DNA from: Actinomycetes bacterium
Lineage (GTDB): Bacteria; Actinomycetota; Actinomycetes; Mycobacteriales; Mycobacteriaceae
Direction: 5' to 3'
DNA length: 64,000 nt
Assembly (NCBI GenBank): GCA_029780675.1
Contig: JAKOYE010000224.1
Coordinates: 1-64,000, forward strand
The notes below the pieces were generated by a model that saw nothing but the letters and a program-made list of their open reading frames with translations, was not told the origin of the DNA and did not search any database. Position 1 is the stretch's first letter. Each line of letters starts with the position of its first letter. Made by a program: the position numbers and the translations under genes. Shown here in pieces: positions 43,168-50,900 of the stretch.

Positions 43168-45272
43168 GCGTCCACGAACGCGCCGGCGTAGAAATCGTCA
43201 TCGCCGTCGTCATCGTCGTCATCGTCACCGCCGACGGCAGCCGCAGCGGGACCCATTCGCTCCCGATCGTCGCCGCCGTCGTCGTCCGGCGATGCCGGCG
43301 GAGCATCCGGGTCGGGGGTGATGAGGGCCTCCTCCCGGGCCAGCCGCAGGGCCATCCGCCGCTCGGCCAGGGTGACGCCCAGACCGAGGTTCCATCGCTC
43401 CAGCAGATCGGCGATGGCCAGCCGGTCGTCGGGGTAGCGGTATTTCTCGGCGGCCTTGCGTCGGGCGAAGCGCAACGCGTCTTCGCTCAAGGCCATGTGC
43501 AGGGCAGGGGCGTGTTCCCAGATCAGGGTGTGCCAGCGTCGGGTGTGCGGGTCGCGGAAGTACGCGCGGGTGATGTCGTCGGGGTCGTAGTGGATCGGCC
43601 ATCGGCCGCGGGCCCGCCCCGCATACGGGCTGTGCACGCCGCGGTAGGGATCCAGCCCGGCCCCGTTGTAGCGGCGGCCGTCGAAGTCGACCCCGTAATG
43701 CTGGATACGCCGCCACCCGGTCTTGAGGAACTCATAACCCAGGTCGGGGTCGCGGGGGGCCTCGATGTAGCCGGCGCGGGCCAGACCGTGTTCGAACATC
43801 TGCGCCGGGGAGAGCCGCAGCTTGGGGATGTGGGGGTCGATCAGACCGTCATGCGGGCGGTGGTGATAAATCACCGCGACCCATTGCCGGATCATGTCCT
43901 CCAGTTCGTCAAGGCAGAAGAACGCGTCCGCTTCGGGGTCGGCACCGCGGGAGTGCACATCGGGGCCCTTGTAGCCCGGCAGGGCTTGCAGCAGGTCTTC
44001 GCGCAGGGTGCGGAAGAACCGCTCCACCGGGCCTTTATCGCGGCCGGTGCGCAGCCGGGCGGGTTGGATCGAGATACCCATCCGCCGGCACACACTGGTC
44101 AGATGATCCGAGATGTAGATCTTGCCGTGGTCGATGACCAAGGTGTCTGGGACGATCGCCGGACCCGACGCGCCGGCGGTTGGCCCGTCCATCGCGTCGC
44201 GGTCGACCATCACGGTGCGCGGGATGCCGTGCTCGGGCCACACCGCATTGCGGGGCCAGTCGGTGCCGGCCGGGCGGGGCCGGAAGCTCTGGTAGAGCAC
44301 CGCGGCGGCGTCGACGGACTTCGTCGACACCGGGGTCAGCCGCAGCCCGGTGATACATCGGGTGTACCAGTCCATCGCCACGGTCAACTCGGCCTGCACC
44401 CACCGCAACGTCAACGGGTCCAGCGCGAAGACATCCAGGCGGGTGGTGTCCATCAGCAGGTACTCCCCGGGCCGGGTCGGCCGAAGCTTTCCGTACACCC
44501 CGCCCGGGCGGGCGGCGATGTCGCGGTTGCGCTTCGTCGAGAGCCGAAACAGCGGGTACCGGTTCTCCAACTGCGCCAGGATCCGGTACGCAGCGGTGCG
44601 GCTGGGCAGCGCCACCACGTCCACGCCGAACCGGGCGATGACGCGGGCGTTGGTTCGTGTGATCACCATCGCCTGCGACGGCCGGGACTGGTCGGTGTGT
44701 TCGACCATGACCTCCACCGCGGTCTGCACCCACCGCTCATCGACCCGCCCGGTCGGGTTCTGCCGGCCCACCGTGCTCCGCGCAAGCCCGGCCTCGCCGT
44801 AGGCCAGGTAGTCTGCGGCCCAGCTTTGCACCGTGCGCATCGAGACACCGAGTTCGGCGGCCTTCGCGGCGTAGCGGGCCGTCAGCGGCGACGCCGGGTC
44901 ATAGCCGGGTCGGGGTTCACCGGGCTGAGCGAACTCTGCTGTGCCGCAGTGGTATCCGGTCAGTACTTCTCGGATGTGGTCGGCGCGCTGGCGCAGGGCT
45001 TCGCGTTCCGGTGGGCTCAGCGCCGACAGCACCACGTCGGCCGGGTCGAGCGGGTCATCGGAGTTCGGGCCTGAGCCCTCCCCGTACACGCGGGCCCGAT
45101 CGCCGTCGAGCAGCTCGCGCAGACTGATCCGCACCACCTCGCTATGGCGGCCGTAGGCACCCAGGACCACCTCGGTTCCCGCGGGCCCAGGGTGCAGCTC
45201 GGTGACCTCCCAGAGCTGGCCGTCGTGGAGCACCCTGGTGCCCACCCCGATCCGAATACCTTCAGCGGACAT
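43164..45272 (-). CDS. tnsB: TnsB-like DDE transposase
   Basis: The 702-residue member of the Mu/TnsB retroviral-integrase superfamily has helix-turn-helix segments in the first 260 residues (ELGVSMRTVQSWAADYLAYG), a catalytic core with D275 (LMDTTRLD), D381 (VIDHGKIY) and E417 (GPVERFF), then a Mu-C-type beta-barrel (LSPAQMFEHGL...) and an acidic tail (DDGGDDRER...DDDDDDDGDDD). It should cut and join the 3' ends and bind the TTTCAT-type repeats. It overlaps tnsA by 11 bp. Confidence 0.93.
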   Translation of the reverse strand: MSAEGIRIGVGTRVLHDGQLWEVTELHPGPAGTEVVLGAYGRHSEVVRISLRELLDGDRARVYGEGSGPNSDDPLDPADVVLSALSPPEREALRQRADHIREVLTGYHCGTAEFAQPGEPRPGYDPASPLTARYAAKAAELGVSMRTVQSWAADYLAYGEAGLARSTVGRQNPTGRVDERWVQTAVEVMVEHTDQSRPSQAMVITRTNARVIARFGVDVVALPSRTAAYRILAQLENRYPLFRLSTKRNRDIAARPGGVYGKLRPTRPGEYLLMDTTRLDVFALDPLTLRWVQAELTVAMDWYTRCITGLRLTPVSTKSVDAAAVLYQSFRPRPAGTDWPRNAVWPEHGIPRTVMVDRDAMDGPTAGASGPAIVPDTLVIDHGKIYISDHLTSVCRRMGISIQPARLRTGRDKGPVERFFRTLREDLLQALPGYKGPDVHSRGADPEADAFFCLDELEDMIRQWVAVIYHHRPHDGLIDPHIPKLRLSPAQMFEHGLARAGYIEAPRDPDLGYEFLKTGWRRIQHYGVDFDGRRYNGAGLDPYRGVHSPYAGRARGRWPIHYDPDDITRAYFRDPHTRRWHTLIWEHAPALHMALSEDALRFARRKAAEKYRYPDDRLAIADLLERWNLGLGVTLAERRMALRLAREEALITPDPDAPPASPDDDGGDDRERMGPAAAAVGGDDDDDDDGDDDFYAGAFVDA

Positions 45273-46008
45273 GACACTTTCCTTTCACCAGAGGGCTGGC
45301 CTTGCTCAACGGCGCACTGATATCGACTTCCAGGGCCTGACACCACACCAGGTGCAGCACCGCCGCCCGGACCCGCCACGGCGGCTCACCGAGGTCGCGG
45401 TCGAGGACCTGGCCCAGGTTCGTGTCCGAAATCGACTGGTGGTGAATCTCTTTCACCAGTTGGGGATCGAATCGGTCGGGGTTGCGGAAGCCCGCCAGAA
45501 AACGGACATTGTGCACAAGCACGTCAGGCGAGCCGCTCCACACCTCGTACCGCCAGCCGAGTGTCTCGACGAGTGCGCGGGTCCAGTCCAACGTGAAACG
45601 CACCTTGTCCACTGCAAGCCGGTGCCGCGGCTTCACATCGACCACCGTGGGAACGGAGTCGGTGAACAAAAGGAAGTCGGGGATGTGCCTGCGCATCCGC
45701 CGATTCACTCTGGCGCGCAACAGAAACGGCTGTGCGATCACATTCAGCACCGCGGTGTCGTAGTCGGCCAGCAACAGCCGCGCCAACTCCAGGCGCGATT
45801 CATAGATCACGTGGTCACGATTCGTCGCGGACCAGTAGGTACCGGAATAGTGCCGCTGGCCATCACGCCAGCGGAACGTGCGCCACGGCGTGGCCGTACT
45901 CAGGAAATCTGTTGTCGCACAACCCCATAGGATCGCAACCTCGGACAGGGTATCCCTGTCCCGGATCTCCGCGACTGCGTGGGCGGAATCCACCAAGAGC
46001 CCGGCCAT
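45262..46008 (-). CDS. tnsA: TnsA-like endonuclease
   Basis: The 248-residue protein of the TnsA/PD-(D/E)xK type has candidate catalytic residues E70 (VIYESRLE), D111 (HIPDFLLF) and D124-K126 (VVDVKPRH). It cuts the 5' strands so that the element leaves by cut-and-paste, not copy-in cointegration. ATG 46008 lies 116 bp from the transposon end, and the right-end repeats fill that interval, so TnsB binding may also control the tns operon. Confidence 0.9.
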   Translation of the reverse strand: MAGLLVDSAHAVAEIRDRDTLSEVAILWGCATTDFLSTATPWRTFRWRDGQRHYSGTYWSATNRDHVIYESRLELARLLLADYDTAVLNVIAQPFLLRARVNRRMRRHIPDFLLFTDSVPTVVDVKPRHRLAVDKVRFTLDWTRALVETLGWRYEVWSGSPDVLVHNVRFLAGFRNPDRFDPQLVKEIHHQSISDTNLGQVLDRDLGEPPWRVRAAVLHLVWCQALEVDISAPLSKASPLVKGKCHVR

Positions 46009-46014
46009 ACCACC

Positions 46015-46124
46015 ACGGTCACCCCAAACCGCGCCAATGCAAACGGTCGTCCCGATTTCGTTTCATAAATGAAGCGCGCATGAAACCAAAACTGGGATTA
46101 TGAAGTCAAAATCGGGAACCTACA
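46015..46124 (+). repeat. Right (dnaB-proximal) transposon end with TnsB-site-like repeats
   Basis: The end is GAACCTACA (46116-46124). Inside it are gtttcat (46060), ataaatgaag (about 46065), gcatgaaacc (46078) and ttatgaagtc (46098). The outermost TTCATA word lies about 20 bp from the tip, the same spacing as in the left end at 4072 and the foreign end at 4054. The bases between the tip and the dnaB stop codon are aaaaggcc. Confidence 0.75.
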
Positions 46125-46132
46125 AAAAGGCC

Positions 46133-47944
46133 CTACTGCCGCGCCATATTCGTAAACCGCGACAGATGCAGCTGATGCGCCACCGTCACCGTCCGCGTCG
46201 GGCCGTTACGGTGCTTGGCCACAATGAGATCCGCCTCTCCCCCGCGCGGATCATCGCGTTCGAACGCGTCGGGACGGTGCAGGAGGATGACCATGTCGGC
46301 GTCCTGCTCGATGGCCCCCGATTCGCGGAGGTCGGCCAGCATCGGCTTCTTGTCGGTCCGCTGTTCCGGGCCGCGGTTCAGCTGGCTCATCGCCACCACC
46401 GGGACCTGGAGTTCCTTGGCCAACAGCTTGAGCTGGCGGGAGAACTCCGAGACCTCCTGCTGGCGGGACTCGACCTTCTTTCCGGAGGTCATCAGCTGGA
46501 GGTAGTCGATGACCACCAGGCGCAGATCGGCTTTCTGCTTGAGCCGGCGGGCCTTCGCGCGGATCTCCATCATCGTCAGGTTCGGCGAATCGTCGATGTA
46601 CAGCGGTGCCTCGCTGATCTCGCTCATCCGCCGCGCCAGCCGGGTCCAGTCGTCGTCACTCATCCGGCCCGAACGCATATCGGCCAGTTTGATTTTCGCC
46701 TCTGCCGACAGCAGCCGCATGACGATCTCGGACTTGCTCATCTCGAGGGAGAACACGACGCTGGACAGCCGGTTCTTGATCGAGCAGGACCGCAGGAAAT
46801 CCAAACCCAGGGTGGAGTTGTGGGTGGGGATCATCGCGCGGCCGGCGAGGTAGAGGTGGTCGTCATTGTCGACCTCGACGCACCGCACCGGCACGCTGGC
46901 AATAGAGCGGACGTCGACGACGCGGAACTCTCGGGCAGCGGCGATGGGTGCACCGGCACCCACCAGCCGTCGCGCACCGACGGCGGACACGACATCCGCC
47001 CCGACCTCAAGCTCAGCCGTCACCACGATGCCCCGCAATGTCGGCCACTGATGCTGCGCATCGGCCACGATCACCGACCCATCGGAGAATTCGACCTCAA
47101 AGCACGTCCGGTCCACCATGACCTCGGTGGTGGCGACAACCTGTGTCGGCTGGCCGTCGGCGCCGATGAGCCAGTCACCGACGCCGACGTCGCCCATCGT
47201 GGTCCACCCGGTCGGCGTCGGCAACGGGGTGTCGAGCGCTAACGCCTTCCCCATGCCGGGCCTCGCCGCGATGACGATCATCTGGCCGCCGTGCAGCCCG
47301 TTGGTCAACTCGTCGAGTTCGGTGAAGCCGGTGGGCACCCCCCGGGCGATCCCGCCGTTGGAGGCGATGGCGTCGATCTCGTCCATGGTGGGCTGCAGCA
47401 GCGCCTCCAGCGGAACGAAGTCCTCGGCGGTCCGCCGCTCGGTGACGTCGTAGATCTCCGCCTGGGCGCGGTCGACGATCTCGTTGACGTCGGCGCCCTC
47501 GGCCCCGGCATAGCCGTACTGCACCACCCGGGTGCCCGCCTCCACCAGTCGGCGCAGCAGTGCCTTCTCGGCCACGATGCCGGCGTAGTACCCGGCATTG
47601 GCGGCGGTCGGGACGGTGGAGATCAGGGTGTGCAGATAGGGCGCGCCGCCGATGCGGCGCAGCAGGCCCCGACGGTCGAGTTCGGCGGCGACCGTCACGG
47701 CGTCGGCCGGCTCCCCGCGGCCGTAGAGATCCAGGATCGCGTCGTAGACGTTCTGATGTGCGGGACGGTAGAAGTCGCCCGGCCGCAGCCGCTCGAGCAC
47801 GTCGGCGATGGCGTCCTTGCTCAGCAGCATCCCGCCCAGCACCGATTGCTCGGCGGCGAGGTCCTGCGGAGGCTGGCGGCCGAAGTCCTCGGCCGGTAGC
47901 CCGGAGTCCGTTGCCGGCTGTCCGCGATCGTCAACCACTGCCAT
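46133..47944 (-). CDS. dnaB: Replicative DNA helicase DnaB with an intein
   Basis: The precursor is about 603 residues. Exteins give a DnaB of about 460: N-terminal domain (PPQDLAAEQSVLGGMLLSKD) and RecA-like C-terminal domain with Walker A split as ARPGMGK / STLGLDFLRS, Walker B-type LRLVVIDYLQLM and LNRGPEQRTDKKP near the end. The ATG at 47944 (MAVVDDRG) is preferred; an open extension to 48007 lacks homology. The stop codon at 46133 is only 8 bp from the transposon end, so the 3' end of this gene is the apparent attachment site. The reading frame is intact. Confidence 0.95.
   Translation of the reverse strand: MAVVDDRGQPATDSGLPAEDFGRQPPQDLAAEQSVLGGMLLSKDAIADVLERLRPGDFYRPAHQNVYDAILDLYGRGEPADAVTVAAELDRRGLLRRIGGAPYLHTLISTVPTAANAGYYAGIVAEKALLRRLVEAGTRVVQYGYAGAEGADVNEIVDRAQAEIYDVTERRTAEDFVPLEALLQPTMDEIDAIASNGGIARGVPTGFTELDELTNGLHGGQMIVIAARPGMGKALALDTPLPTPTGWTTMGDVGVGDWLIGADGQPTQVVATTEVMVDRTCFEVEFSDGSVIVADAQHQWPTLRGIVVTAELEVGADVVSAVGARRLVGAGAPIAAAREFRVVDVRSIASVPVRCVEVDNDDHLYLAGRAMIPTHNSTLGLDFLRSCSIKNRLSSVVFSLEMSKSEIVMRLLSAEAKIKLADMRSGRMSDDDWTRLARRMSEISEAPLYIDDSPNLTMMEIRAKARRLKQKADLRLVVIDYLQLMTSGKKVESRQQEVSEFSRQLKLLAKELQVPVVAMSQLNRGPEQRTDKKPMLADLRESGAIEQDADMVILLHRPDAFERDDPRGGEADLIVAKHRNGPTRTVTVAHQLHLSRFTNMARQ
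46817..47245 (-). other. Class 3-type DnaB mini-intein
   Basis: The insert of 143 residues at the Walker A site begins ALALDTPLPTPTGWTTMGDV and ends MIPTHN before extein Ser. Residue 1 is Ala, not Cys/Ser, and the class 3 WCT set is present: Trp67 (HQWPT), Cys122 (VRCVEV) and Thr141 (PTHN). There is no homing endonuclease domain. Class 3 inteins start splicing from the internal Cys; the related M. smegmatis DnaB intein is reported to be sensitive to oxidants. Confidence 0.85.
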
Positions 47945-48372
47945 CGGGCCGCCCCACCTCCTGTTCCACTCACTCCCCTGCATCGAACTGAGGTTCGACC
48001 AGGTCAAGCTTCACGATAGGTTCCCCCGCCGACAATTGCGGCGTGCGGATACCGACCCGGAGGAACGCTAGACGTTGCTGGGAGCATCACCAACCCGGGT
48101 TGTTCATCAACCTGTTAGCGGCCTGGGGATAGCTGTGTGCATTGTGTTGGCGGGTTGGGGAAAACCTGTGGATGACTGTGCGCAACAAAAATATTTATCG
48201 ACGTAAACCGCAGCCTAAGGGGGTCACAGACCTGTGGATAAGAAGTGGATCGGCGTGTCGGCGCGGGTGGCCGTTCCGGGCGTGTTGCGTTTCGGTCGCG
48301 CGATCACCGGGTGAACCGCCGGTGACGTTAGCTGGGGCGGCATGTCGTCACCGGATTCGCTCACCGAACAGA

Positions 48373-48413
48373 AAAACCCCCCGGGGACAGCCTTGGCGGC
48401 TGCCCCGGGGGGA
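48373..48413 (-). terminator. Intrinsic terminator after rplI
   Basis: The arms ccccccggggacagcc and ggctgccccgggggg pair over about 15 bp with a 5-base loop, followed on the minus strand by TTTTT (48373-48377). It lies 18 bp after the rplI stop. Between it and the dnaB start (47945-48372) I see no gene; the dnaB promoter must be there but no clear hexamers stand out. Confidence 0.85.
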
Positions 48414-48430
48414 CTCTCTCGGTCTGCGCT

Positions 48431-48889
48431 CTAGCCCTGAGCAACGATGTCGAGGGTGACCTCGACATCGACCTCGGGATGGAGGTGGATGGCAACGGTA
48501 TGCGTACCGGTCGCCTTGATGTGCGCCTTGGGCAGGTGCACCGAACGCTTGTCGAGGTTCGGTCCGCCCGCCTTCTTGATGGCCGTGGCCACATCGCCGG
48601 CGGTCACCGAACCGAACAGCTTGCCGGAGTCGCCCGCCACCTTCACCGGCAGGGCGATGGGCCCGAGCGCGGTGATGGCCGCCTTGATCTCGTCGGCATG
48701 CTCGCGGTCATGCACCTTCTTGGCCTCGCGGGCGCGGCGGATCTCCTCGGCCTGCTTCTGCGCGCCCCGGGTGGCCACGATGGCCAGGCCGCGCGGCAGC
48801 AGATAGTTGCGTCCGTACCCGTCCTTGACCTCGACGGTGTCCCCGGCGGTTCCCAGGTGTTCGACCTCAGCGGTCAGAATCAGCTTCAT
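48431..48889 (-). CDS. rplI: 50S ribosomal protein L9
   Basis: The 152-residue protein begins [20 protein letters not shown] and continues [16 protein letters not shown], the L9 N-terminal rRNA-binding domain, then has a long connecting helix ([20 protein letters not shown]) and a globular C-terminal domain ([20 protein letters not shown]). It is the last gene of the rpsF-ssb-rpsR-rplI operon, 15 bp after rpsR. Confidence 0.97.
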   Translation of the reverse strand: MKLILTAEVEHLGTAGDTVEVKDGYGRNYLLPRGLAIVATRGAQKQAEEIRRAREAKKVHDREHADEIKAAITALGPIALPVKVAGDSGKLFGSVTAGDVATAIKKAGGPNLDKRSVHLPKAHIKATGTHTVAIHLHPEVDVEVTLDIVAQG

Positions 48890-48904
48890 CGTCTCGCTCC
48901 GTCT

Positions 48905-49168
48905 CTATCGCGTGGCCGACGTGAACGGCAGCAGAGCAACCTCACGTGCGTTCTTGACGGCGATGGCGATATCGCGCTGGTGCTGAACGCAGTTCCCCGT
49001 CACCCGACGAGCACGGATCTTGCCCCGCTCGCTGATGTAGGTGCGCAGCAGCGCGGTGTCCTTGTAATCGATGTTCTGCCCCTTGCCCTTCTTCGAGCAG
49101 AACACGCACTTACGGGTCTTGATCGGCTTGTCCGGAGCCGGACGGCGCTTGGTGGGTTTGGCCTTCAT
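48905..49168 (-). CDS. rpsR: 30S ribosomal protein S18
   Basis: The 87-residue S18 has [10 protein letters not shown] near the start and the second Cys in [11 protein letters not shown], so it is of the zinc-binding (C+) form. The core INYKD-like segment reads [20 protein letters not shown]. It follows ssb by 48 bp in the conserved ribosomal operon. Confidence 0.97.
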   Translation of the reverse strand: MKAKPTKRRPAPDKPIKTRKCVFCSKKGKGQNIDYKDTALLRTYISERGKIRARRVTGNCVQHQRDIAIAVKNAREVALLPFTSATR

Positions 49169-49216
49169 ATGTCAATCACTTTCGTTCACTGGTGCGCGCC
49201 GAGGCGCGCGAGATCA

Positions 49217-49735
49217 TCAGAATGGGGGTTCGTCGTCACTGCCGCCGAAGGAGCCCGACGCCGGTGCACTGCCCCACGGGTCGTCGTGGGACTGCGCCTC
49301 TGGGCCGCCGCCACCACCGCCGCCACCGCCGCGGGATCCGCTGCCGAAACCGCCGCCACCGCCACCACCGCGGCCGGCCTTGGTGACCTTGGCCGTGGCG
49401 TACTTCAGCGACGGGCCGATCTCGTCGACCTCGACCTCCATCACGGTGCGCTTCTCACCCTCGCGGGTTTCGAAGGAACGCTGCTTGAGCCGGCCGGTGA
49501 CGATCACCCGAGAACCCCGGGTGAGGCTCTCGGCAACGTTCTCGGCGGCTTCCCGCCAGATATTGCACCGCAGGAACAGCGCCTCGCCGTCCTTCCACTC
49601 CCCGCTCTGGCGGTCGTAGATGCGCGGGGTCGACGCCACGGTGAAGTTGGCGACGGCGGCCCCGGACGGGGTGAAGCGCAGTTCGGGGTCGGCGGTCAGG
49701 TTTCCGACGACGGTGATGGTCGTGTCACCGGCCAC
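49217..49735 (-). CDS. ssb: Single-stranded DNA-binding protein
   Basis: The 172-residue SSB has an OB fold ([20 protein letters not shown] ... [20 protein letters not shown]), a long glycine-rich linker (many GGGG runs near residues 125-150) and the acidic tip DDEPPF that recruits replication partners. The GTG start at 49735 follows AGGA. Conserved between rpsF and rpsR. Confidence 0.97.
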   Translation of the reverse strand: MAGDTTITVVGNLTADPELRFTPSGAAVANFTVASTPRIYDRQSGEWKDGEALFLRCNIWREAAENVAESLTRGSRVIVTGRLKQRSFETREGEKRTVMEVEVDEIGPSLKYATAKVTKAGRGGGGGGGFGSGSRGGGGGGGGGPEAQSHDDPWGSAPASGSFGGSDDEPPF

Positions 49736-49841
49736 GGTGTCCTCCTGGGCTGAGCGGATCGAGTGAGGCGGATGGGGTCAACGGATGGATGTGGGGCAAG
49801 CCCTCGAGACGAGACTAGGCAAGGCCTGTGACAGCCGGGCT

Positions 49842-50132
49842 CTAGTGCTTGTCGGTCCGCATCACCTTGGTCCGCAACACCGACTCGTTCAGGTTGAGCT
49901 GACGGTCGAGCTCGGAGACGGTGGCCGGGGTGGCCTTCAGATCGACGACGGCATAGATGCCTTCGGCGTGCTTGGCGATTTCGTAGGCCAGCCGCCGACG
50001 GCCCCAGATGTCGACCTTGTCAACACTGCCGCCGTCCTTACGGACAACGTTGAGAAACGTGTCCAGGGACGGGGCAACAGTGCGCTCGTCGAGAGTGGGG
50101 TCAAGGATGACCATGATTTCGTATGGACGCAT
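49842..50132 (-). CDS. rpsF: 30S ribosomal protein S6
   Basis: The 96-residue protein opens [20 protein letters not shown] and contains [20 protein letters not shown], standard S6. A strong AGGAGGTGATGAGG leader lies just before the ATG at 50132. It is the first gene of the operon with ssb, rpsR and rplI. Confidence 0.97.
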   Translation of the reverse strand: MRPYEIMVILDPTLDERTVAPSLDTFLNVVRKDGGSVDKVDIWGRRRLAYEIAKHAEGIYAVVDLKATPATVSELDRQLNLNESVLRTKVMRTDKH

Positions 50133-50261
50133 GGGAACCTCATCACCTCCTATGGTCGTCTACGGCCACGCCCGATTGGCGTGGCAGGAGGGTCGCCTGC
50201 GTCGGCAACCCGCCAAGGCTACTCCAGCGACGGGTGCGCAGCGAAATCGTCGGGCCGGCCG

Positions 50262-50900
50262 TCAGTCCCGTTGCGAGAAGTACTCCAGCGCCAGCAGCCG
50301 GGTCTCGTCCGATGCGGTCGCCAGATTCCCGGCGTCGAACGGCGGCCGCGGGTCGTATTCGATCATCAGCTGGCTGGCCTCGGCCGCCTGCCGATCGACC
50401 AATAGTTCCACCAAGCGCAATGCCATGTCGATTCCGGCGGACACCCCGGCCGCGGTGATGATGCGTTCCGGCAGGTTCTCCACCACCCGTTTCGGGCTGT
50501 AGCGGGCGCCGAAGGTCTCAAGCAGGTCGGTCGCCGCCCAGTGCGTGGCGGCCGGCAGATCCTGGAGCAGGCCGGCCGCGGCCAGCACCAGACTTCCGGT
50601 GCACACCGAGGTGGTGAACAGCGTGCCGCGATGGGCCTGCCGGACCCACTCCAGCACCGTTTCGTCGGTCACCAGCGCCCGGGTTCCCACCCCACCGGGC
50701 ATCACCAGGACGTCGGGGCTGGGTACCTCGTCGAAGGTGGCGTCACAGGTCAGGCCGAGCATGCCGTTGTCGGTGCGGACTTCGCCGCGGCGGTGGCCGA
50801 CGAACACGACGTCGATCGACGGCACCCGCTGCAGCACCTCGTAGGGGCCGATGGAATCCAGGGCGGTGTTACGCGGGAACAGCGCTATCGCGACGAGCAT
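50262..50900 (-). CDS. DJ-1/PfpI-family (GATase1-like) protein
   Basis: The 212-residue protein has MLVAIALFPRNTALDSIGPY (isonitrile hydratase/PfpI opening), VLVMPGGVGTRAL and a nucleophile elbow TTSVCTGSLVLAAAGLL with the reactive Cys. Members are deglycases, isonitrile hydratases or uncharacterised hydrolases. ATG 50900 lies 32 bp inside the end of the preceding glycosyltransferase gene. The same gene follows in other mycobacteria (Rv0052-like), so it is core. Confidence 0.85.
   Translation of the reverse strand: MLVAIALFPRNTALDSIGPYEVLQRVPSIDVVFVGHRRGEVRTDNGMLGLTCDATFDEVPSPDVLVMPGGVGTRALVTDETVLEWVRQAHRGTLFTTSVCTGSLVLAAAGLLQDLPAATHWAATDLLETFGARYSPKRVVENLPERIITAAGVSAGIDMALRLVELLVDRQAAEASQLMIEYDPRPPFDAGNLATASDETRLLALEYFSQRD

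Larger units (their letters stand above)
4072..46124. mobile_element. Tn7-like transposon inserted just after dnaB
   Basis: The element is bounded by TGTAGGTTC at 4072-4080 and its complement GAACCTACA at 46116-46124, giving the TGT...ACA termini typical of Tn7. It encodes TnsA-, TnsB-, TnsC- and TniQ/TnsD-like proteins packed next to the right end, which abuts the target gene, as in Tn7 beside glmS. About 35 kb of metal, sulfur, envelope and stress genes form the cargo. The 5 bases outside the ends are tttat (left) and aaaag (right), so there is no direct target duplication. That may reflect recombination between tandem elements. Boundaries are from my reading of the repeats. Confidence 0.8.

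Noticed and set aside
43125..45074. 649-codon open frame on the plus strand
   Set aside because: Antisense to tnsB, which has a full catalytic triad; the frame shows only repetitive Val/Gly/His-rich shadow sequence.
4067..46129. AAAAG seen outside both transposon tips as a target duplication
   Set aside because: On the left it occurs 2 bases off and in inverted orientation (ataaaag reading outward), so it is not a direct repeat and probably chance.
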